Shown: positions 43,408 to 52,758, numbered from the stretch's first letter. The stretch: DNA of 64,000 nt from JAAZBW01 sp035647855 (GCA_035647855.1 DASRMP010000070.1:12358-76357); one strand, 5' to 3'. Made by a program: numbers and translations. Notes: generated by a model not told the origin, from the letters alone.

Positions 43408-44340
43408 ATGGCCCGGTCGAAGCCCGTGACCTTCCCGCCGGAGACCGGCGAACTGCCAAGCCCGGTGGTGGACAACCACACCCACTTCTCCCTGCCTGGT
43501 GACGGGACCGAACTTCCGGGGGGTGCCGAGCCACTGCCGATGGACGTGCAGATCGAGCGCGGCAGGCGTGCAGGGGTGATCGGGTTCATCCACTCGGGGT
43601 GTGAAATCCTCGATCTCGAGCCTGCCGTGGAGCTCGCCCGCCGGTGGAAGCCCGTGGCGGCCGCGATCGCGATCCATCCGAACGAGGCGCCGCGCCATGC
43701 CGGAGTCACCGAAACCGCGCCGGACGGCTGGGAGCAGGACCTCGCCGACCACCACCGCGCGTTCTCCCTCGACGACGCAATTGCGCAGGTAGCAGACCTG
43801 GCCGCCGCGAATCCCGAGCACGTGGTGGCAATCGGCGAGAGCGGCATGGACCTGTTCCGGACCGCTGCATCGGGGCTCGAGGTGCAACGGCGGGCCTTCC
43901 GGGAGCACATCGCGCTCGCGAAGGAACTCGGATTGCCCCTGCAGATCCACGACCGCGAGGCGCATGCCGAGATCGTCGACATCCTGAGGCGCGACGGCGG
44001 ACCCGAAATGACGGTCTTCCACTGCTTCTCGGGCGATCGCGAACTCGCCGAGATCCTGAACGAACACGGTTGGTACGCAAGCTTCGCGGGCCCGATCACG
44101 TTCAAGTCCAACCAGGAGTTGCGCGACGCCTGCAGGGTCATGGATCCGGACCGCGTCCTGGTCGAGACGGACGCGCCCTACCTGACGCCCGCCCCATACC
44201 GGGGCCGCCCGAACGCCCCCTATGTCATGACGCATACGGTCCGTGCCGTGGCAGAGGCGATGGGGATGGAACTCACTTACGCGTGCCAGGTGCTGCTCGC
44301 GAACACCCGGCGAGTGTACGGGGACTGGTTCACAAGTTAG
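43408..44340 (+). CDS. tatD: TatD-family metal-dependent hydrolase
   Basis: 310 residues. The metal ligands appear as 'VVDNHTHFSLP' (HxH), Glu in 'AIGESGMDLFR', His in 'LQIHDREAH', His in 'TVFHCFSG' and Asp in 'LVETDAPYL'. TatD proteins are 3'-5' DNA exonucleases acting in repair and DNA degradation. Compared with other members there is an insertion of about 15 residues after the HxH strand ('DGTELPGGAEPLP'). Likely in one operon with metG. Confidence 0.92.
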   Translation: MARSKPVTFPPETGELPSPVVDNHTHFSLPGDGTELPGGAEPLPMDVQIERGRRAGVIGFIHSGCEILDLEPAVELARRWKPVAAAIAIHPNEAPRHAGVTETAPDGWEQDLADHHRAFSLDDAIAQVADLAAANPEHVVAIGESGMDLFRTAASGLEVQRRAFREHIALAKELGLPLQIHDREAHAEIVDILRRDGGPEMTVFHCFSGDRELAEILNEHGWYASFAGPITFKSNQELRDACRVMDPDRVLVETDAPYLTPAPYRGRPNAPYVMTHTVRAVAEAMGMELTYACQVLLANTRRVYGDWFTS

Positions 44341-44495
44341 TTGCCATCGCGGTCGCCGCCCAATTCTCGTGTTTCCGCAGGTCAAGGGCCTGCTCGCGGG
44401 CGTGACCCATCTGACGTTCCGATAATCTTCCTCGAAGATCACGATTCGGTTACGGTCGTGTCTTGACCGCGAACCCTCCTGAACGGGAACAAGTA
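44341..44495. other. Upstream region of the rpf-like gene
   Basis: A GATAAT hexamer at 44421-44426 could be a -10 box, leaving a leader of about 60 bases. No riboswitch-like fold is recognised at this length. Confidence 0.35.
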
Positions 44496-45557
44496 GTGAC
44501 TGAACAGCATCTGCCGGCCCAGGACAACACTACGAGCCACGACCGGACCTCTTCGAAACGACACGCCCTCACTTCGGCCGCACGCGCCACGGTTGTCGGG
44601 GCTCTCGCCCTCGGCCTGACGGGCTTCGTGGTGGCGGGCCAGGTGACGAGCGAGGCCGGCGCCGCCGAGACGCAGGCGAGCGCGAGCGATTCATCGTGGG
44701 ACATGCGCGCCGGAAGCGTGATGGCCTCCCGTGACATTCTCGGTGGCCGTGCGTCCCTCGAGATGCCTGCGCTGCGCACTTTCACGGTGAGCGTCGACGG
44801 CGCCACCGTGGAGGTCGAGAGCAACGCCAACTCACTGGCCGAGGCTCTGCGCGACACCGGCATCGTGCTCGGCCCCGATGACGTCGTCTCCTCCCCGCTC
44901 AACGTCCTCCCCATGGCCGGCACGGTCATCACGATCCTGCGCGTGTCGGACGGTGAGGTCGTCGAGGAGACGATCGACCCCCACGGCACCAGCGAGGTCA
45001 GGACCAACAGCCTCTACACGGGCGAGAGCCGCGTGAAGACCCCCGGCGTGGACGGCCGAACGGTCACCACCTACGCCACCGTGATGGTTGATGGCGAAGA
45101 GCAGAGCCGGGAAATCGTCGCGCAACTCGTGGTGCAGAACCGGGTGGACGAGGTCGTCGAGGTGGGCACCAAGGAGCGCCCCGTCGCCACGGCACCCCGG
45201 AACTCCGGCTCCGGCGGGACCTCGAGTTCCCCGGCACCCGCGCCGTCGGCCTACTCCGGTGACGCGATCGGCACCGGCCAGTCCATGGCTGCGGCCCGCG
45301 GCTGGACCGGTGACCAGTGGAGCTGCCTCTACAACCTCTGGCAGAAGGAATCCAACTGGAACCCCTCCGCCATGAACCGCTCCTCGGGCGCGTACGGCAT
45401 CCCGCAGTCGCTGCCGGGTTCCAAGATGGCCAGCCACGGCGCCGACTGGCAGACCAACCCTGCCACGCAGATCGCCTGGGGCCTCGACTACATCGCCGGC
45501 CGCTACGGCACCCCGTGCGCCGCATGGAACCACTCGGTCGCGAAGAACTGGTACTGA
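44496..45557 (+). CDS. RpfB-like secreted protein: DUF348, G5 and transglycosylase-like domain
   Basis: 353 residues from the GTG at 44496, which has GGGA 8 bases upstream; a TTG at 44463 is the alternative. An N-terminal signal or anchor helix (about 37-58) is followed by a single DUF348 (ubiquitin-like) domain ('RTFTVSVDGATVEVESNANS'), a G5 domain with 'TKERPVATAP', a Ser/Pro linker and a C-terminal domain with 'QWSCLYNLWQKESNWNPSAM' where Glu285 is the likely catalytic acid. That last domain is the SLT-like type seen in actinobacterial Rpf-like proteins rather than the classical Rpf fold. It should cleave peptidoglycan during growth or resuscitation. rsmA and ispE follow, the usual actinobacterial order. 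Confidence 0.85.
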   Translation: MTEQHLPAQDNTTSHDRTSSKRHALTSAARATVVGALALGLTGFVVAGQVTSEAGAAETQASASDSSWDMRAGSVMASRDILGGRASLEMPALRTFTVSVDGATVEVESNANSLAEALRDTGIVLGPDDVVSSPLNVLPMAGTVITILRVSDGEVVEETIDPHGTSEVRTNSLYTGESRVKTPGVDGRTVTTYATVMVDGEEQSREIVAQLVVQNRVDEVVEVGTKERPVATAPRNSGSGGTSSSPAPAPSAYSGDAIGTGQSMAAARGWTGDQWSCLYNLWQKESNWNPSAMNRSSGAYGIPQSLPGSKMASHGADWQTNPATQIAWGLDYIAGRYGTPCAAWNHSVAKNWY

Positions 45558-45560
45558 TCG

Positions 45561-45575
45561 CAGCGGACTGTCCGC
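45561..45575 (+). terminator. Small hairpin between the rpf-like gene and rsmA
   Basis: AGCGGA and TCCGCT pair around a 3-base loop, just after the stop codon. No T-tract follows and the rsmA -10 box overlaps its end, so termination is doubtful. Confidence 0.3.
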
Positions 45576-45581
45576 TAACCT
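45576..45581 (+). promoter_or_regulatory. -10 box TAACCT of rsmA
   Basis: TAACCT is followed by 7 bases and the GTG at 45589. Confidence 0.45.
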
Positions 45582-45588
45582 GCGATCC

Positions 45589-46491
45589 GTGCACCTGCTG
45601 ACTCCAACAAACGTCCGGGCGCTCGCCGACTCCCTCGGCGTGCGCCCGGCCAAGCGTCTCGGCCAGAACTTCGTCCACGACGGCGGAACCGTGCGCCGCA
45701 TCGCGCGGGTCGCCGGCGTGGGCCAAGAAGATTTCGTGCTCGAAGTTGGTCCGGGCCTCGGCTCCCTCACGCTGGCGCTGCTCGAGGCGGGCGCGCACGT
45801 CGTCGCCGTCGAGATCGATCCGAAACTGGCCGCCGCGTTGCCCGGTACGGTCGAGCGGTTCGCGCCCGAGGCCGCCGATCGGCTCACCGTGTTGACCGCC
45901 GACGCGCTCACCATCGCGTCGCCCTCGAACCTGCCGCTGCCGAAATCGCTCGCCGGAGAGCCCGGACGGACGCCCACGAAACTCGTGGCGAACCTGCCGT
46001 ACAACGTCGCGACGCCCGTGATCCTCACACTCCTGGCGAACCTCCCCGAACTCTCGGACGTGCTGGTGATGGTGCAGTCGGAGGTCGCTGACCGGCTCGT
46101 CGCCGGCCCGGGCGGCAGGGTGTACGGCGCACCTTCGGTGAAGGTGGCGTGGTACGGGACGGCGTCGCACGCCGGAATGGTGTCGCGCACGGTGTTCTGG
46201 CCGGTACCCAACGTCGATTCGGCGCTTGTCCGTATCGTGCGCGGGGATCCGCCGTGCCGTGAGCTGGACGTGTCGCGAGAAGGCGTCTTCGCCGTCGTCG
46301 ACGCTGCTTTCGCGCAGCGAAGGAAGACGCTCAGGGCCGCACTCGCGAGCTGGGCCGGAAGCCCGGCCGCGGCGGAGGTGGCGTTGCGCGCCGCGGGCAT
46401 AGAACCGAGCCGGCGCGGCGAGACTCTTGAAGTGCGCGAATTCTGCAGGATTGCCGCGGGTTCCAGGATTCCCCGGTCACCGGATCAGTGA
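45589..46491 (+). CDS. rsmA: 16S rRNA (A1518/A1519-N6,N6)-dimethyltransferase
   Basis: 300 residues from GTG. 'RLGQNFVHD' begins the fold. Motif I is 'VLEVGPGLGSLTLALLEAG' (SAM binding), motif IV is 'NLPYNVATPV', and 'VFWPVPNVDSALVRI' precedes the C-terminal helical domain. It dimethylates two adenines near the 3' end of 16S rRNA; loss gives kasugamycin resistance. The protein includes a loop of about 20 residues ('ASPSNLPLPKSLAGEPGR') before motif IV. ispE follows after about 40 bases. Confidence 0.95.
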   Translation: MHLLTPTNVRALADSLGVRPAKRLGQNFVHDGGTVRRIARVAGVGQEDFVLEVGPGLGSLTLALLEAGAHVVAVEIDPKLAAALPGTVERFAPEAADRLTVLTADALTIASPSNLPLPKSLAGEPGRTPTKLVANLPYNVATPVILTLLANLPELSDVLVMVQSEVADRLVAGPGGRVYGAPSVKVAWYGTASHAGMVSRTVFWPVPNVDSALVRIVRGDPPCRELDVSREGVFAVVDAAFAQRRKTLRAALASWAGSPAAAEVALRAAGIEPSRRGETLEVREFCRIAAGSRIPRSPDQ

Positions 46492-46533
46492 CCCGAGAGG
46501 CCATCGGTTCCGAAGCGTGACAAAGTGCCAAAC

Positions 46534-47418
46534 ATGACAGTTCGAGTCAAGGCGCCGGCGAAAGTGAACCTCTACCTGGCCGTCGGGCGCCCGCACGAGG
46601 ACGGTTACCACCCGTTGGCCACGATCTTCCAAGCCGTGGACCTGTACGACACGGTCACGGTGCGTGAGTCGGACGATCTCACGCTCACCATGCGCGGCAT
46701 GGGGAACGGACTGCCCGTGGACGGCTCCAACCTCGCGATCCGCGCTGCGCGTGCCCTTGCGGACTTCGCTGGGATGGAGGCCCGGGCGGACATCCAGATC
46801 GACAAGAGGATCCCCATTGCCGGCGGGATGGCCGGCGGCTCGGCGGACGCGGCCGGCACGCTGGTCGCGTTGGACAGGCTGTGGAACCTTGCCCTCGGTA
46901 CAGAGCAGTTGCTCGCGCTCGGAGCGCAGCTCGGAGCAGACGTGCCGTTCTGCCTCATGGGCGGCACCGCGCTCGGGCTGGGACGAGGTGATCAACTCAC
47001 GCCGCTGATCAGCCGCGGGTTGTACTCGTGGCTCTTCGTCACACAGCAGCGGGGCCTGTCCACACCCCAGGTGTTCCGGCGGTTCGACGAACTGCGGCCG
47101 GACGCGCCCGAGATCCCGGAGATCGAGAGGGCATTCGCCAGTGCGCTTGCGCAAGGGGACGAAGAATTCGTCGCTCGGTACGCGCTCAACGACCTGGCCG
47201 AAGCGGCGCTCACTCTGCACGCGGGAGCACGCGCCGTCATGGAAGTGTGTGAGGCAGCTTCGCTTTCCGCGTTCGTCTCAGGCAGCGGTCCGACGATTGC
47301 GGTGCATGTCCCGCCGGGCAGGGACGCCGATTCGCTGTCCGGGCACATACGACGGTCGGTCCCCGGAACGGGGTGCATCAGCGCCGGCGGACCCGTGGCG
47401 GGCGCGTCCGTGATCTAG
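46534..47418 (+). CDS. ispE: 4-diphosphocytidyl-2-C-methyl-D-erythritol kinase
   Basis: 294 residues from the ATG at 46534; a GTG at 46525 in the same frame would add three residues and neither has a clear ribosome site. It is a GHMP kinase: 'VRVKAPAKVNLYLAVG' near the start, the phosphate-binding loop 'IPIAGGMAGGSADAAGTLVA' and 'FVSGSGPTIAVHV' near the end. It phosphorylates CDP-methylerythritol in the non-mevalonate isoprenoid pathway. rsmA–ispE–ABC-F is a recurrent actinobacterial order. Confidence 0.93.
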   Translation: MTVRVKAPAKVNLYLAVGRPHEDGYHPLATIFQAVDLYDTVTVRESDDLTLTMRGMGNGLPVDGSNLAIRAARALADFAGMEARADIQIDKRIPIAGGMAGGSADAAGTLVALDRLWNLALGTEQLLALGAQLGADVPFCLMGGTALGLGRGDQLTPLISRGLYSWLFVTQQRGLSTPQVFRRFDELRPDAPEIPEIERAFASALAQGDEEFVARYALNDLAEAALTLHAGARAVMEVCEAASLSAFVSGSGPTIAVHVPPGRDADSLSGHIRRSVPGTGCISAGGPVAGASVI

Positions 47419-47431
47419 CCTTGGATGCACC

Positions 47432-49270
47432 ATGGCGCACCTTCTCGGGGCCGAAGCCCTGCACCTCGAATTCCCCACCAGGATCGTTTTCGACGGCGTC
47501 ACTCTGGGCGTCGAGGAGGGCGAACGGATCGGGATCGTCGGGCGGAACGGCGACGGCAAGTCCTCCCTGCTGCGCATGCTCGCCGGCCGTGTCCCACCGA
47601 GTTCCGGCCGCGTGACCGTGCGACGCGGCGTCCGAATCGGAGTCCTGGACCAGCATGACGATCTCGATGATGAAGAGACGATTGGCGCCGCCGTCGTCGG
47701 GAAACGGGCAGAACACGAGTGGGCGGGCGACCCGAACGTGCGGGCGGTGATTGCGGGCCTGCTCGGAGGCGTGGACTGGGACACGCGGACCGGCACGCTC
47801 TCGGGCGGGCAACGGCGCCGGGTGTCGCTGGCGCGGCTGCTCGTGGGGGACTGGGACATTCTCGCGCTCGACGAACCGACGAACCATCTCGACCTCGAGG
47901 CGATCACGTGGCTCGCCGCCCACCTGAAGAAGCGCTGGCCGGCGAACCAGGGCGCGCTGCTCCTTGTCACCCACGATCGCTGGCTGCTGGATGAAGTCGC
48001 GACTGACACGTGGGAAGTGCACGACCGTACGGTCGAGCCGTTCGAGGGCGGCTATGCGGCGTACATCCTGCAGCGCGTGGAGCGGGACAGGCAGGCCGCT
48101 GTCGTGGAGCAGCGCCGCAAGAACCTCGCGCGGAAGGAACTGGCGTGGCTCCGCCGCGGCGCACCCGCGCGGACGGCGAAGCCGAAGTTCCGGATCGATG
48201 CGGCGAATGCCCTGATCGCGGACGTGCCGCCGCTGCGGGACTCGATCGGGCTTCAGGCGCTTGCGATCTCACGCCTCGGCAAGCGTGTGGTGGACCTGCT
48301 CGGCGCCGGCGTCGCGTATGGCAAGAACGAGGTGTTGCGCGGTGTCGAGTGGCGGATCGCTCCGGGGGAGCGTACCGGCGTCCTCGGCGTCAACGGCGCC
48401 GGCAAGTCCACGCTGCTCGGGCTGATCGACGGGAGTGTGGCGCCGACGTCGGGGAGCGTGAAGCGCGGGAGCACGGTCCGCGTGGCCGCGTTGAGCCAGC
48501 GACTCGACGACGTCGACGAGTTCGGCGACGACCCGGTCCGGGTCGTGATCGGCGGACTCAAATCGACCTACACGTTCGGCTCCGGCTCGAAGGCGCAGGA
48601 ACTCACGCCCGCGCAACTGCTGGAGCGGCTCGGATTCGCCTCCGCGCAGCTCTCGACCCAGGTGAAGGACCTCTCAGGCGGGCAGAAACGGCGGCTGCAG
48701 TTGCTGCTGATTCTCCTGGGCCGGCCGAACGTCCTGCTGCTCGACGAACCCACGAACGACCTGGACACGGACATGCTCGCGGCCATGGAGGACCTGCTGG
48801 ACTCGTGGCCGGGGACGTTGATCGTGGTCAGCCACGACCGGTACTTCCTCGAACGCGTGACCGACCAGCAGTATGCGATCCTCGGTGGAGGCTTGCGGCA
48901 TCTGCCCGGTGGCGTCGATGAGTACCTGCGGCTGGTGGCTGCGGGGGAGCGCCGCTCTGTCAGCCGTGATGGTGGAGGTGATGGTGGCCGCGCGAGTGGG
49001 GACGGCGGCAACGCCCTGCCACCGGCCACGGCACCCGATTCCGGGCTCTCGGGCGCCGAGCGGCACACCGCGCAGAAGGGACTCGCGTCCCTCGAGCGGC
49101 GGCTGGAGAAGGCGACCACTGAAGTCGACACTATTCACCGTCGCATCGCCGCCCACGACCAGTCCGACTACGTGGGCCTGAGCTCACTCACGGCTGAGCT
49201 GAGGGAGCTTCAATCGCATCTGGGGGTACTCGAAGACGAGTGGCTGGAGCTGTCGGAGCGTCTGGGCTGA
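47432..49270 (+). CDS. ABC-F family ATPase, Uup type
   Basis: 612 residues with two ABC domains and no membrane segments. Domain 1 has 'GRNGDGKSS' (Lys43), 'LSGGQRRRVSLA' and 'LALDEPTNHLD'; domain 2 has 'GVNGAGKST' (Lys325), 'LSGGQKRRLQLL' and 'LLLDEPTNDLD'. Between them is the basic interdomain linker ('RKNLARKELAWLRRG'). A C-terminal coiled coil (about 550-612) is typical of Uup, which acts on ribosomes or DNA. The end of the gene is overlapped for 83 bp by the convergent MarR gene. TAGCCT at 47416-47421 may give a very short leader. Confidence 0.9.
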   Translation: MAHLLGAEALHLEFPTRIVFDGVTLGVEEGERIGIVGRNGDGKSSLLRMLAGRVPPSSGRVTVRRGVRIGVLDQHDDLDDEETIGAAVVGKRAEHEWAGDPNVRAVIAGLLGGVDWDTRTGTLSGGQRRRVSLARLLVGDWDILALDEPTNHLDLEAITWLAAHLKKRWPANQGALLLVTHDRWLLDEVATDTWEVHDRTVEPFEGGYAAYILQRVERDRQAAVVEQRRKNLARKELAWLRRGAPARTAKPKFRIDAANALIADVPPLRDSIGLQALAISRLGKRVVDLLGAGVAYGKNEVLRGVEWRIAPGERTGVLGVNGAGKSTLLGLIDGSVAPTSGSVKRGSTVRVAALSQRLDDVDEFGDDPVRVVIGGLKSTYTFGSGSKAQELTPAQLLERLGFASAQLSTQVKDLSGGQKRRLQLLLILLGRPNVLLLDEPTNDLDTDMLAAMEDLLDSWPGTLIVVSHDRYFLERVTDQQYAILGGGLRHLPGGVDEYLRLVAAGERRSVSRDGGGDGGRASGDGGNALPPATAPDSGLSGAERHTAQKGLASLERRLEKATTEVDTIHRRIAAHDQSDYVGLSSLTAELRELQSHLGVLEDEWLELSERLG

Positions 49271-49790
49271 ATCCCGGCCCGCGGGGAGCTGCCGTTGCGT
49301 CGTCGAATTGCATCAGCAGATCGCGCAGGCTGGCGGCGAGATCGTCCCGCCGGCCGTCAGGCAGGGGCGCGAGCAATTCTCGCTCGAAGTCGAGCAGGTG
49401 CGCCATCGCCGTGTCGACGGCGGTCTTCCCGGCGGCGCTCAGACGTACTCGGACGACGCGCCGATCAGAGGGGTCGGCCTCGCGGGTCACAAGTCGCTTG
49501 GCGACGAGCCGGTCGATGCGGTTGGTCATCGTGCCCGAGGAGACGAGGGTCTCCTCGACCAGTCGGCCGGGCGTGAGTTCGAAGGGCGCGCCGGCGCGGC
49601 GGAGCGCGGAGAGGACGTCGAACTCCCATGTCTCCAACTTCGAGGTGGTGAAGGCATAGCGGCGCGCGATCTCGAGCTGCCGGCTGAGACGGCTGACGCG
49701 GGAGAAGACCTGGAGGGGCTCGAGGTCGAGATCTGGCCGCTGAGCGCGCCACGCCGCGATGATGCGGTCCACCTCGTCCTGCGATGCCAT
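49188..49790 (-). CDS. MarR-family transcriptional regulator
   Basis: 200 residues. The winged helix includes 'FDVLSALRRAGAPFELTPGR', 'VEETLVSSGTMTNRIDRLVA' and the wing 'READPSDRRVVRVRLS'. MarR proteins bind palindromes as dimers and respond to phenolics, oxidants or drugs. The last about 27 residues (proline/alanine-rich) are encoded antisense to the ABC-F gene and are probably a recent extension. No target gene is adjacent in divergent orientation. Confidence 0.87.
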   Translation of the reverse strand: MASQDEVDRIIAAWRAQRPDLDLEPLQVFSRVSRLSRQLEIARRYAFTTSKLETWEFDVLSALRRAGAPFELTPGRLVEETLVSSGTMTNRIDRLVAKRLVTREADPSDRRVVRVRLSAAGKTAVDTAMAHLLDFERELLAPLPDGRRDDLAASLRDLLMQFDDATAAPRGPGFSPDAPTAPATRLRVPPDAIEAPSAQP

Positions 49791-49796
49791 GACGCG

Positions 49797-49802
49797 ACTT
49801 TA
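49797..49802 (-). promoter_or_regulatory. -10 box TAAAGT of the MarR gene
   Basis: TAAAGT, then CGCGTC (6 bases) and the ATG at 49790 on the minus strand. Confidence 0.45.
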
Positions 49803-49863
49803 CTCGACATCAAGATATCTCGCGCGGGTGGACTCCCCCCCCCGGGTGGACCACGCCCGGGGA

Positions 49864-51060
49864 CTACGCCCGGGCGAACGCCTCCCTCAGCGTGAGACGC
49901 GCACCCGTGTGGAGGACGCCGCGGTGATACACCTTCGCAGCGATCCATACGCACACGATGATCGTCAGCAGCCCGACTCCGATCGACGCCGCCACTTGCC
50001 AGGCCGGGACATCAACGAAGACCTGACGTACCGGCATCACGAACGGGCCGGTGAACGGCAGGATCGAGGTGATCACGGACGCGGTCGAGTTCGGTGCGTT
50101 GGTGGGCAGGTACATCGCGACGTAGAACGGGACAAGCAGGAGGAAGATCATGGGCGCGGTGACCGAGCCGACATCCTCCTGCCGGGAGGCGAGCGCCGAG
50201 ATGCCGCCCCACAACACCACGAACATCGCGAAGCCGATCAGGAACCACACCACCAGCCAGCCGATGTACGGGCCCAGCTGGATGCTGACGTCGTCGAGCA
50301 GTCCGGACACCGAGGCGGCGCCGACGGCAGTGAGCGCATACAGCAGCACCTGGCTGAACGCCACGACGCCGATGCCGAGAATCTTTCCCCCGAACAGTTG
50401 CGACGGCGTAATGGTGGCGAGCAGGAGTTCCACCACCCGGGAGGACTTCTCCTCCACCACGCCCATGGAGACCAGCGACCCGGACATCACGATGCCCATG
50501 AAGAGCAGCGCGATCATCGCCCACGAGACGATGAGCTTCCCCCAGTCGGTGCCCACGCCCTCGTTGTCGGCGGCGAACGTGATCTCCGGCATCGAGGCGG
50601 CGACGGCCGTCATGGACTCCACGGGATCGCCGCCGAGTTCGCTGATCTCGGCCGCCACCGCGAATGACTGCATGGCGCTGTAGACCACCTGCTCGATGAC
50701 CGGATCTGACGGAGCCTCCGGGAATCGCAGTTCCGAGTTCCCGAGTTCGCCGCCGAGCCAGGCACGGATGTCGCCCTCGTCAAGGGCCGGGCTCGCGTCA
50801 GCTTCTTCGACGACGGCGGTCTCGATCTGCAGGTCCAGCGTCGCGCCGATCGCGGCCAGCGACGGACCGATGTCCGCAAGTTCCGACGAGACCCCGATCG
50901 CGGTGACCTCATTCTCCTGTGCGCTCCGGTTCATCATGAAGGAGGCGAAGAACGACGCCCCGATGATCAGGACCAGCACGACCACGAGAGAGATGACGAA
51001 CGAACGCCGGGCGACGTTCGCGAGGATCTCGCGCCGTGCGACCAGAAGGATCCTGTTCAT
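49864..51060 (-). CDS. ABC-2 permease of the NatB/YhaP type
   Basis: 398 residues. One N-terminal TM helix (about 20-42), a large extracytoplasmic domain (about 45-175) and five C-terminal TM helices with 'MVVEEKSSRVVELLLATITP' style text ('MGVVEEKSSRVVELLLATIT'), the family signature. NatB-like proteins work with a NatA ATPase to export Na+, drugs or peptides. The start overlaps the ATPase stop by 4 bases, indicating coupling. The TetR gene at 52758 probably regulates the pair. Confidence 0.88.
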   Translation of the reverse strand: MNRILLVARREILANVARRSFVISLVVVLVLIIGASFFASFMMNRSAQENEVTAIGVSSELADIGPSLAAIGATLDLQIETAVVEEADASPALDEGDIRAWLGGELGNSELRFPEAPSDPVIEQVVYSAMQSFAVAAEISELGGDPVESMTAVAASMPEITFAADNEGVGTDWGKLIVSWAMIALLFMGIVMSGSLVSMGVVEEKSSRVVELLLATITPSQLFGGKILGIGVVAFSQVLLYALTAVGAASVSGLLDDVSIQLGPYIGWLVVWFLIGFAMFVVLWGGISALASRQEDVGSVTAPMIFLLLVPFYVAMYLPTNAPNSTASVITSILPFTGPFVMPVRQVFVDVPAWQVAASIGVGLLTIIVCVWIAAKVYHRGVLHTGARLTLREAFARA

Positions 51061-51974
51061 GCCGCCACCTCCTCGGAAGTGCTCACGACGTGCCGGAAGA
51101 GGTCCTGGAGTCGCGGTCGTTCACGCGCGAACTCGCGGAGCATTCCCGCGTCGGTCGCGGCCTTCAGCAACGCCTGCTCAGCCGTGATGTCACCGGAAGC
51201 GAATTCGACCACGACCTCGCCGTCGTCGCGGGAGATTTCGCGCACGTTCGGCACGCCGGCAAGCCAGCCCGGCCGTGCGCCGTCGACCCGGATCCGCATC
51301 CGGGCGGTGTCCGTCACGCGGAGGTCCTCGATCGTGCCTTCCGCGACGATGCGGCCGTCCTTGATGATCCCGACCCGGTCGCACAGCCGTTCCACGAGGT
51401 CCAGTTGGTGCGAGGAGAAGATAACGGGCACGCCGCTCGCGGCGGTGTCCCTCAGCACGCCGCTCATCACCTCGACCGCGACGGGGTCGAGTCCTGAGAA
51501 CGGCTCGTCGAGCACCAGGATCCTCGGGTTGTGAACCAGCGCCGCGGAGAGCTGGACCCGTTGCTGGTTCCCGAGAGAGAGCTTGTCAACCGTGTCATGC
51601 CGGCGGTGCCCGACGCCGAGGCGGTCGGTCCACGCCTCCATGGACGCCTTCGCCTCGGGTGCATCCATGCCGTGCAGCCTGGCGAGATAGACGAGGTGTT
51701 CGTCCACCTTCATCTTCGGGTAGAGGCCGCGCTCCTCGGGCATGTAGCCGATCTGCCGCCGGATCTCGAAGTCGATCGGCTTGCCACCGTATGTGACTTC
51801 TCCGGCGTCACGGCTCAGCACACCGAGCACGATCCGCATCGCCGTGGTCTTGCCGGCCCCGTTCGATCCGACGAAACCGTAGAGTTCACCGTCGTGCACG
51901 GTCAGGGAAAGCCCGTCCAGTGCAACCACGTTTCCAAACTTCTTGCTGAGTCCATCCAACTTGAGATCAGACAT
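51057..51974 (-). CDS. ABC transporter ATPase of the NatA/YhaQ type
   Basis: 305 residues from the ATG at 51974, which has GGAAGG 5 bases upstream; the longer frame is not conserved in form. 'GSNGAGKTT' carries Lys42, 'YMPEERGLYPKM' is the family-typical Q-loop region, the signature reads 'LSLGNQQRVQLSAAL' and Walker B is 'ILVLDEPFSGLDP'. A C-terminal regulatory strand region of about 80 residues follows. Overlapping partner of the permease at 49864. Confidence 0.9.
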   Translation of the reverse strand: MSDLKLDGLSKKFGNVVALDGLSLTVHDGELYGFVGSNGAGKTTAMRIVLGVLSRDAGEVTYGGKPIDFEIRRQIGYMPEERGLYPKMKVDEHLVYLARLHGMDAPEAKASMEAWTDRLGVGHRRHDTVDKLSLGNQQRVQLSAALVHNPRILVLDEPFSGLDPVAVEVMSGVLRDTAASGVPVIFSSHQLDLVERLCDRVGIIKDGRIVAEGTIEDLRVTDTARMRIRVDGARPGWLAGVPNVREISRDDGEVVVEFASGDITAEQALLKAATDAGMLREFARERPRLQDLFRHVVSTSEEVAA

Positions 51975-52083
51975 GGAGCCTTCCAGTTGCAGTCCACGGT
52001 TTGCGGTCCACGGTCGCTCCCCATCCAGCCGGGCAGGCGAGTCGCTCACGTTACCAAACGCGTCAGCCAGACGCATGGGGAGG

Positions 52084-52758
52084 TCAAAGGGGGTCCTCGG
52101 CAGGGCTGCTGCCGTCTGCCGGCGCCTCGCGGTCCGTGAACCGGATCTTCGGGTTCTTCTCCATCTGGTGCAACCCGTTCCAGGCGAGATTCACCAGGTG
52201 GGCCGCCACTACAGACTTCTTGGGTTTGCGTGCGTCGAGCCACCACTGGCCGGTCAGCGCGATCATGCCGACCAGCATCTGTGCGTAGATCGGGGCGGTG
52301 GCGGGGTCGAGTCCGGTCTTGCGGAATTCGTTGGCGAGCAGGTGCTCCACCTCGACCGCGACATCCCCGATCAGCGACGAGAACGTCCCCGTGCTCTGGG
52401 CAACGGGCGAGTCCCTCACGAGAATGCGGAAACCATCGCCCTCCGCCTCGACGTAGTCGAGGAGCGCGAGAGTCGTCCGTTCCACGATCACCCGCGGATG
52501 GCCGCCCCGTTGCAGCGCCTCAGTCAGCGTCGAGGTCAGTCGCTGCACCTCCCGGTCCACGACGACGGCGTACATGCCCTCCTTGCCGCCGAAGTGCTCG
52601 TAGACCACGGGCTTCGAAACCTTGGCACGGGCCGCGATCTCCTCGACGCTCGTGCCGTCGAAACCCTTCTCGGCGAAGAGGGCGCGGCCAACGGAGAGGA
52701 GTTGCTCGCGCCGCTGTTGCCCCGTCATGCGCGAAGCGCGCCGTCGTTCGGTGGACAT
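52084..52758 (-). CDS. TetR-family regulator
   Basis: 224 residues from the ATG at 52758. 'LFAEKGFDGTSVEEIAARAK' and 'VSKPVVYEHFGGKEGMYAVV' form the helix-turn-helix, and the effector domain has a TetR_C pattern with 'VGMIALTGQWWLDARK'. It lies 109 bases upstream of the NatA-like ATPase on the same strand and could regulate it. A CAGAAT hexamer 7 bases before the ATG is a weak -10 candidate. Confidence 0.85.
   Translation of the reverse strand: MSTERRRASRMTGQQRREQLLSVGRALFAEKGFDGTSVEEIAARAKVSKPVVYEHFGGKEGMYAVVVDREVQRLTSTLTEALQRGGHPRVIVERTTLALLDYVEAEGDGFRILVRDSPVAQSTGTFSSLIGDVAVEVEHLLANEFRKTGLDPATAPIYAQMLVGMIALTGQWWLDARKPKKSVVAAHLVNLAWNGLHQMEKNPKIRFTDREAPADGSSPAEDPL

Noticed and set aside
44341..44495. 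c-di-AMP (ydaO-type) riboswitch before the rpf-like gene
   Set aside because: The leader is too short and the expected conserved blocks are not visible.
49526..49954. Small ORFs near the run of C at about 49836
   Set aside because: They are shadows of the MarR gene. The C-run lies in the intergenic gap and has no stem.
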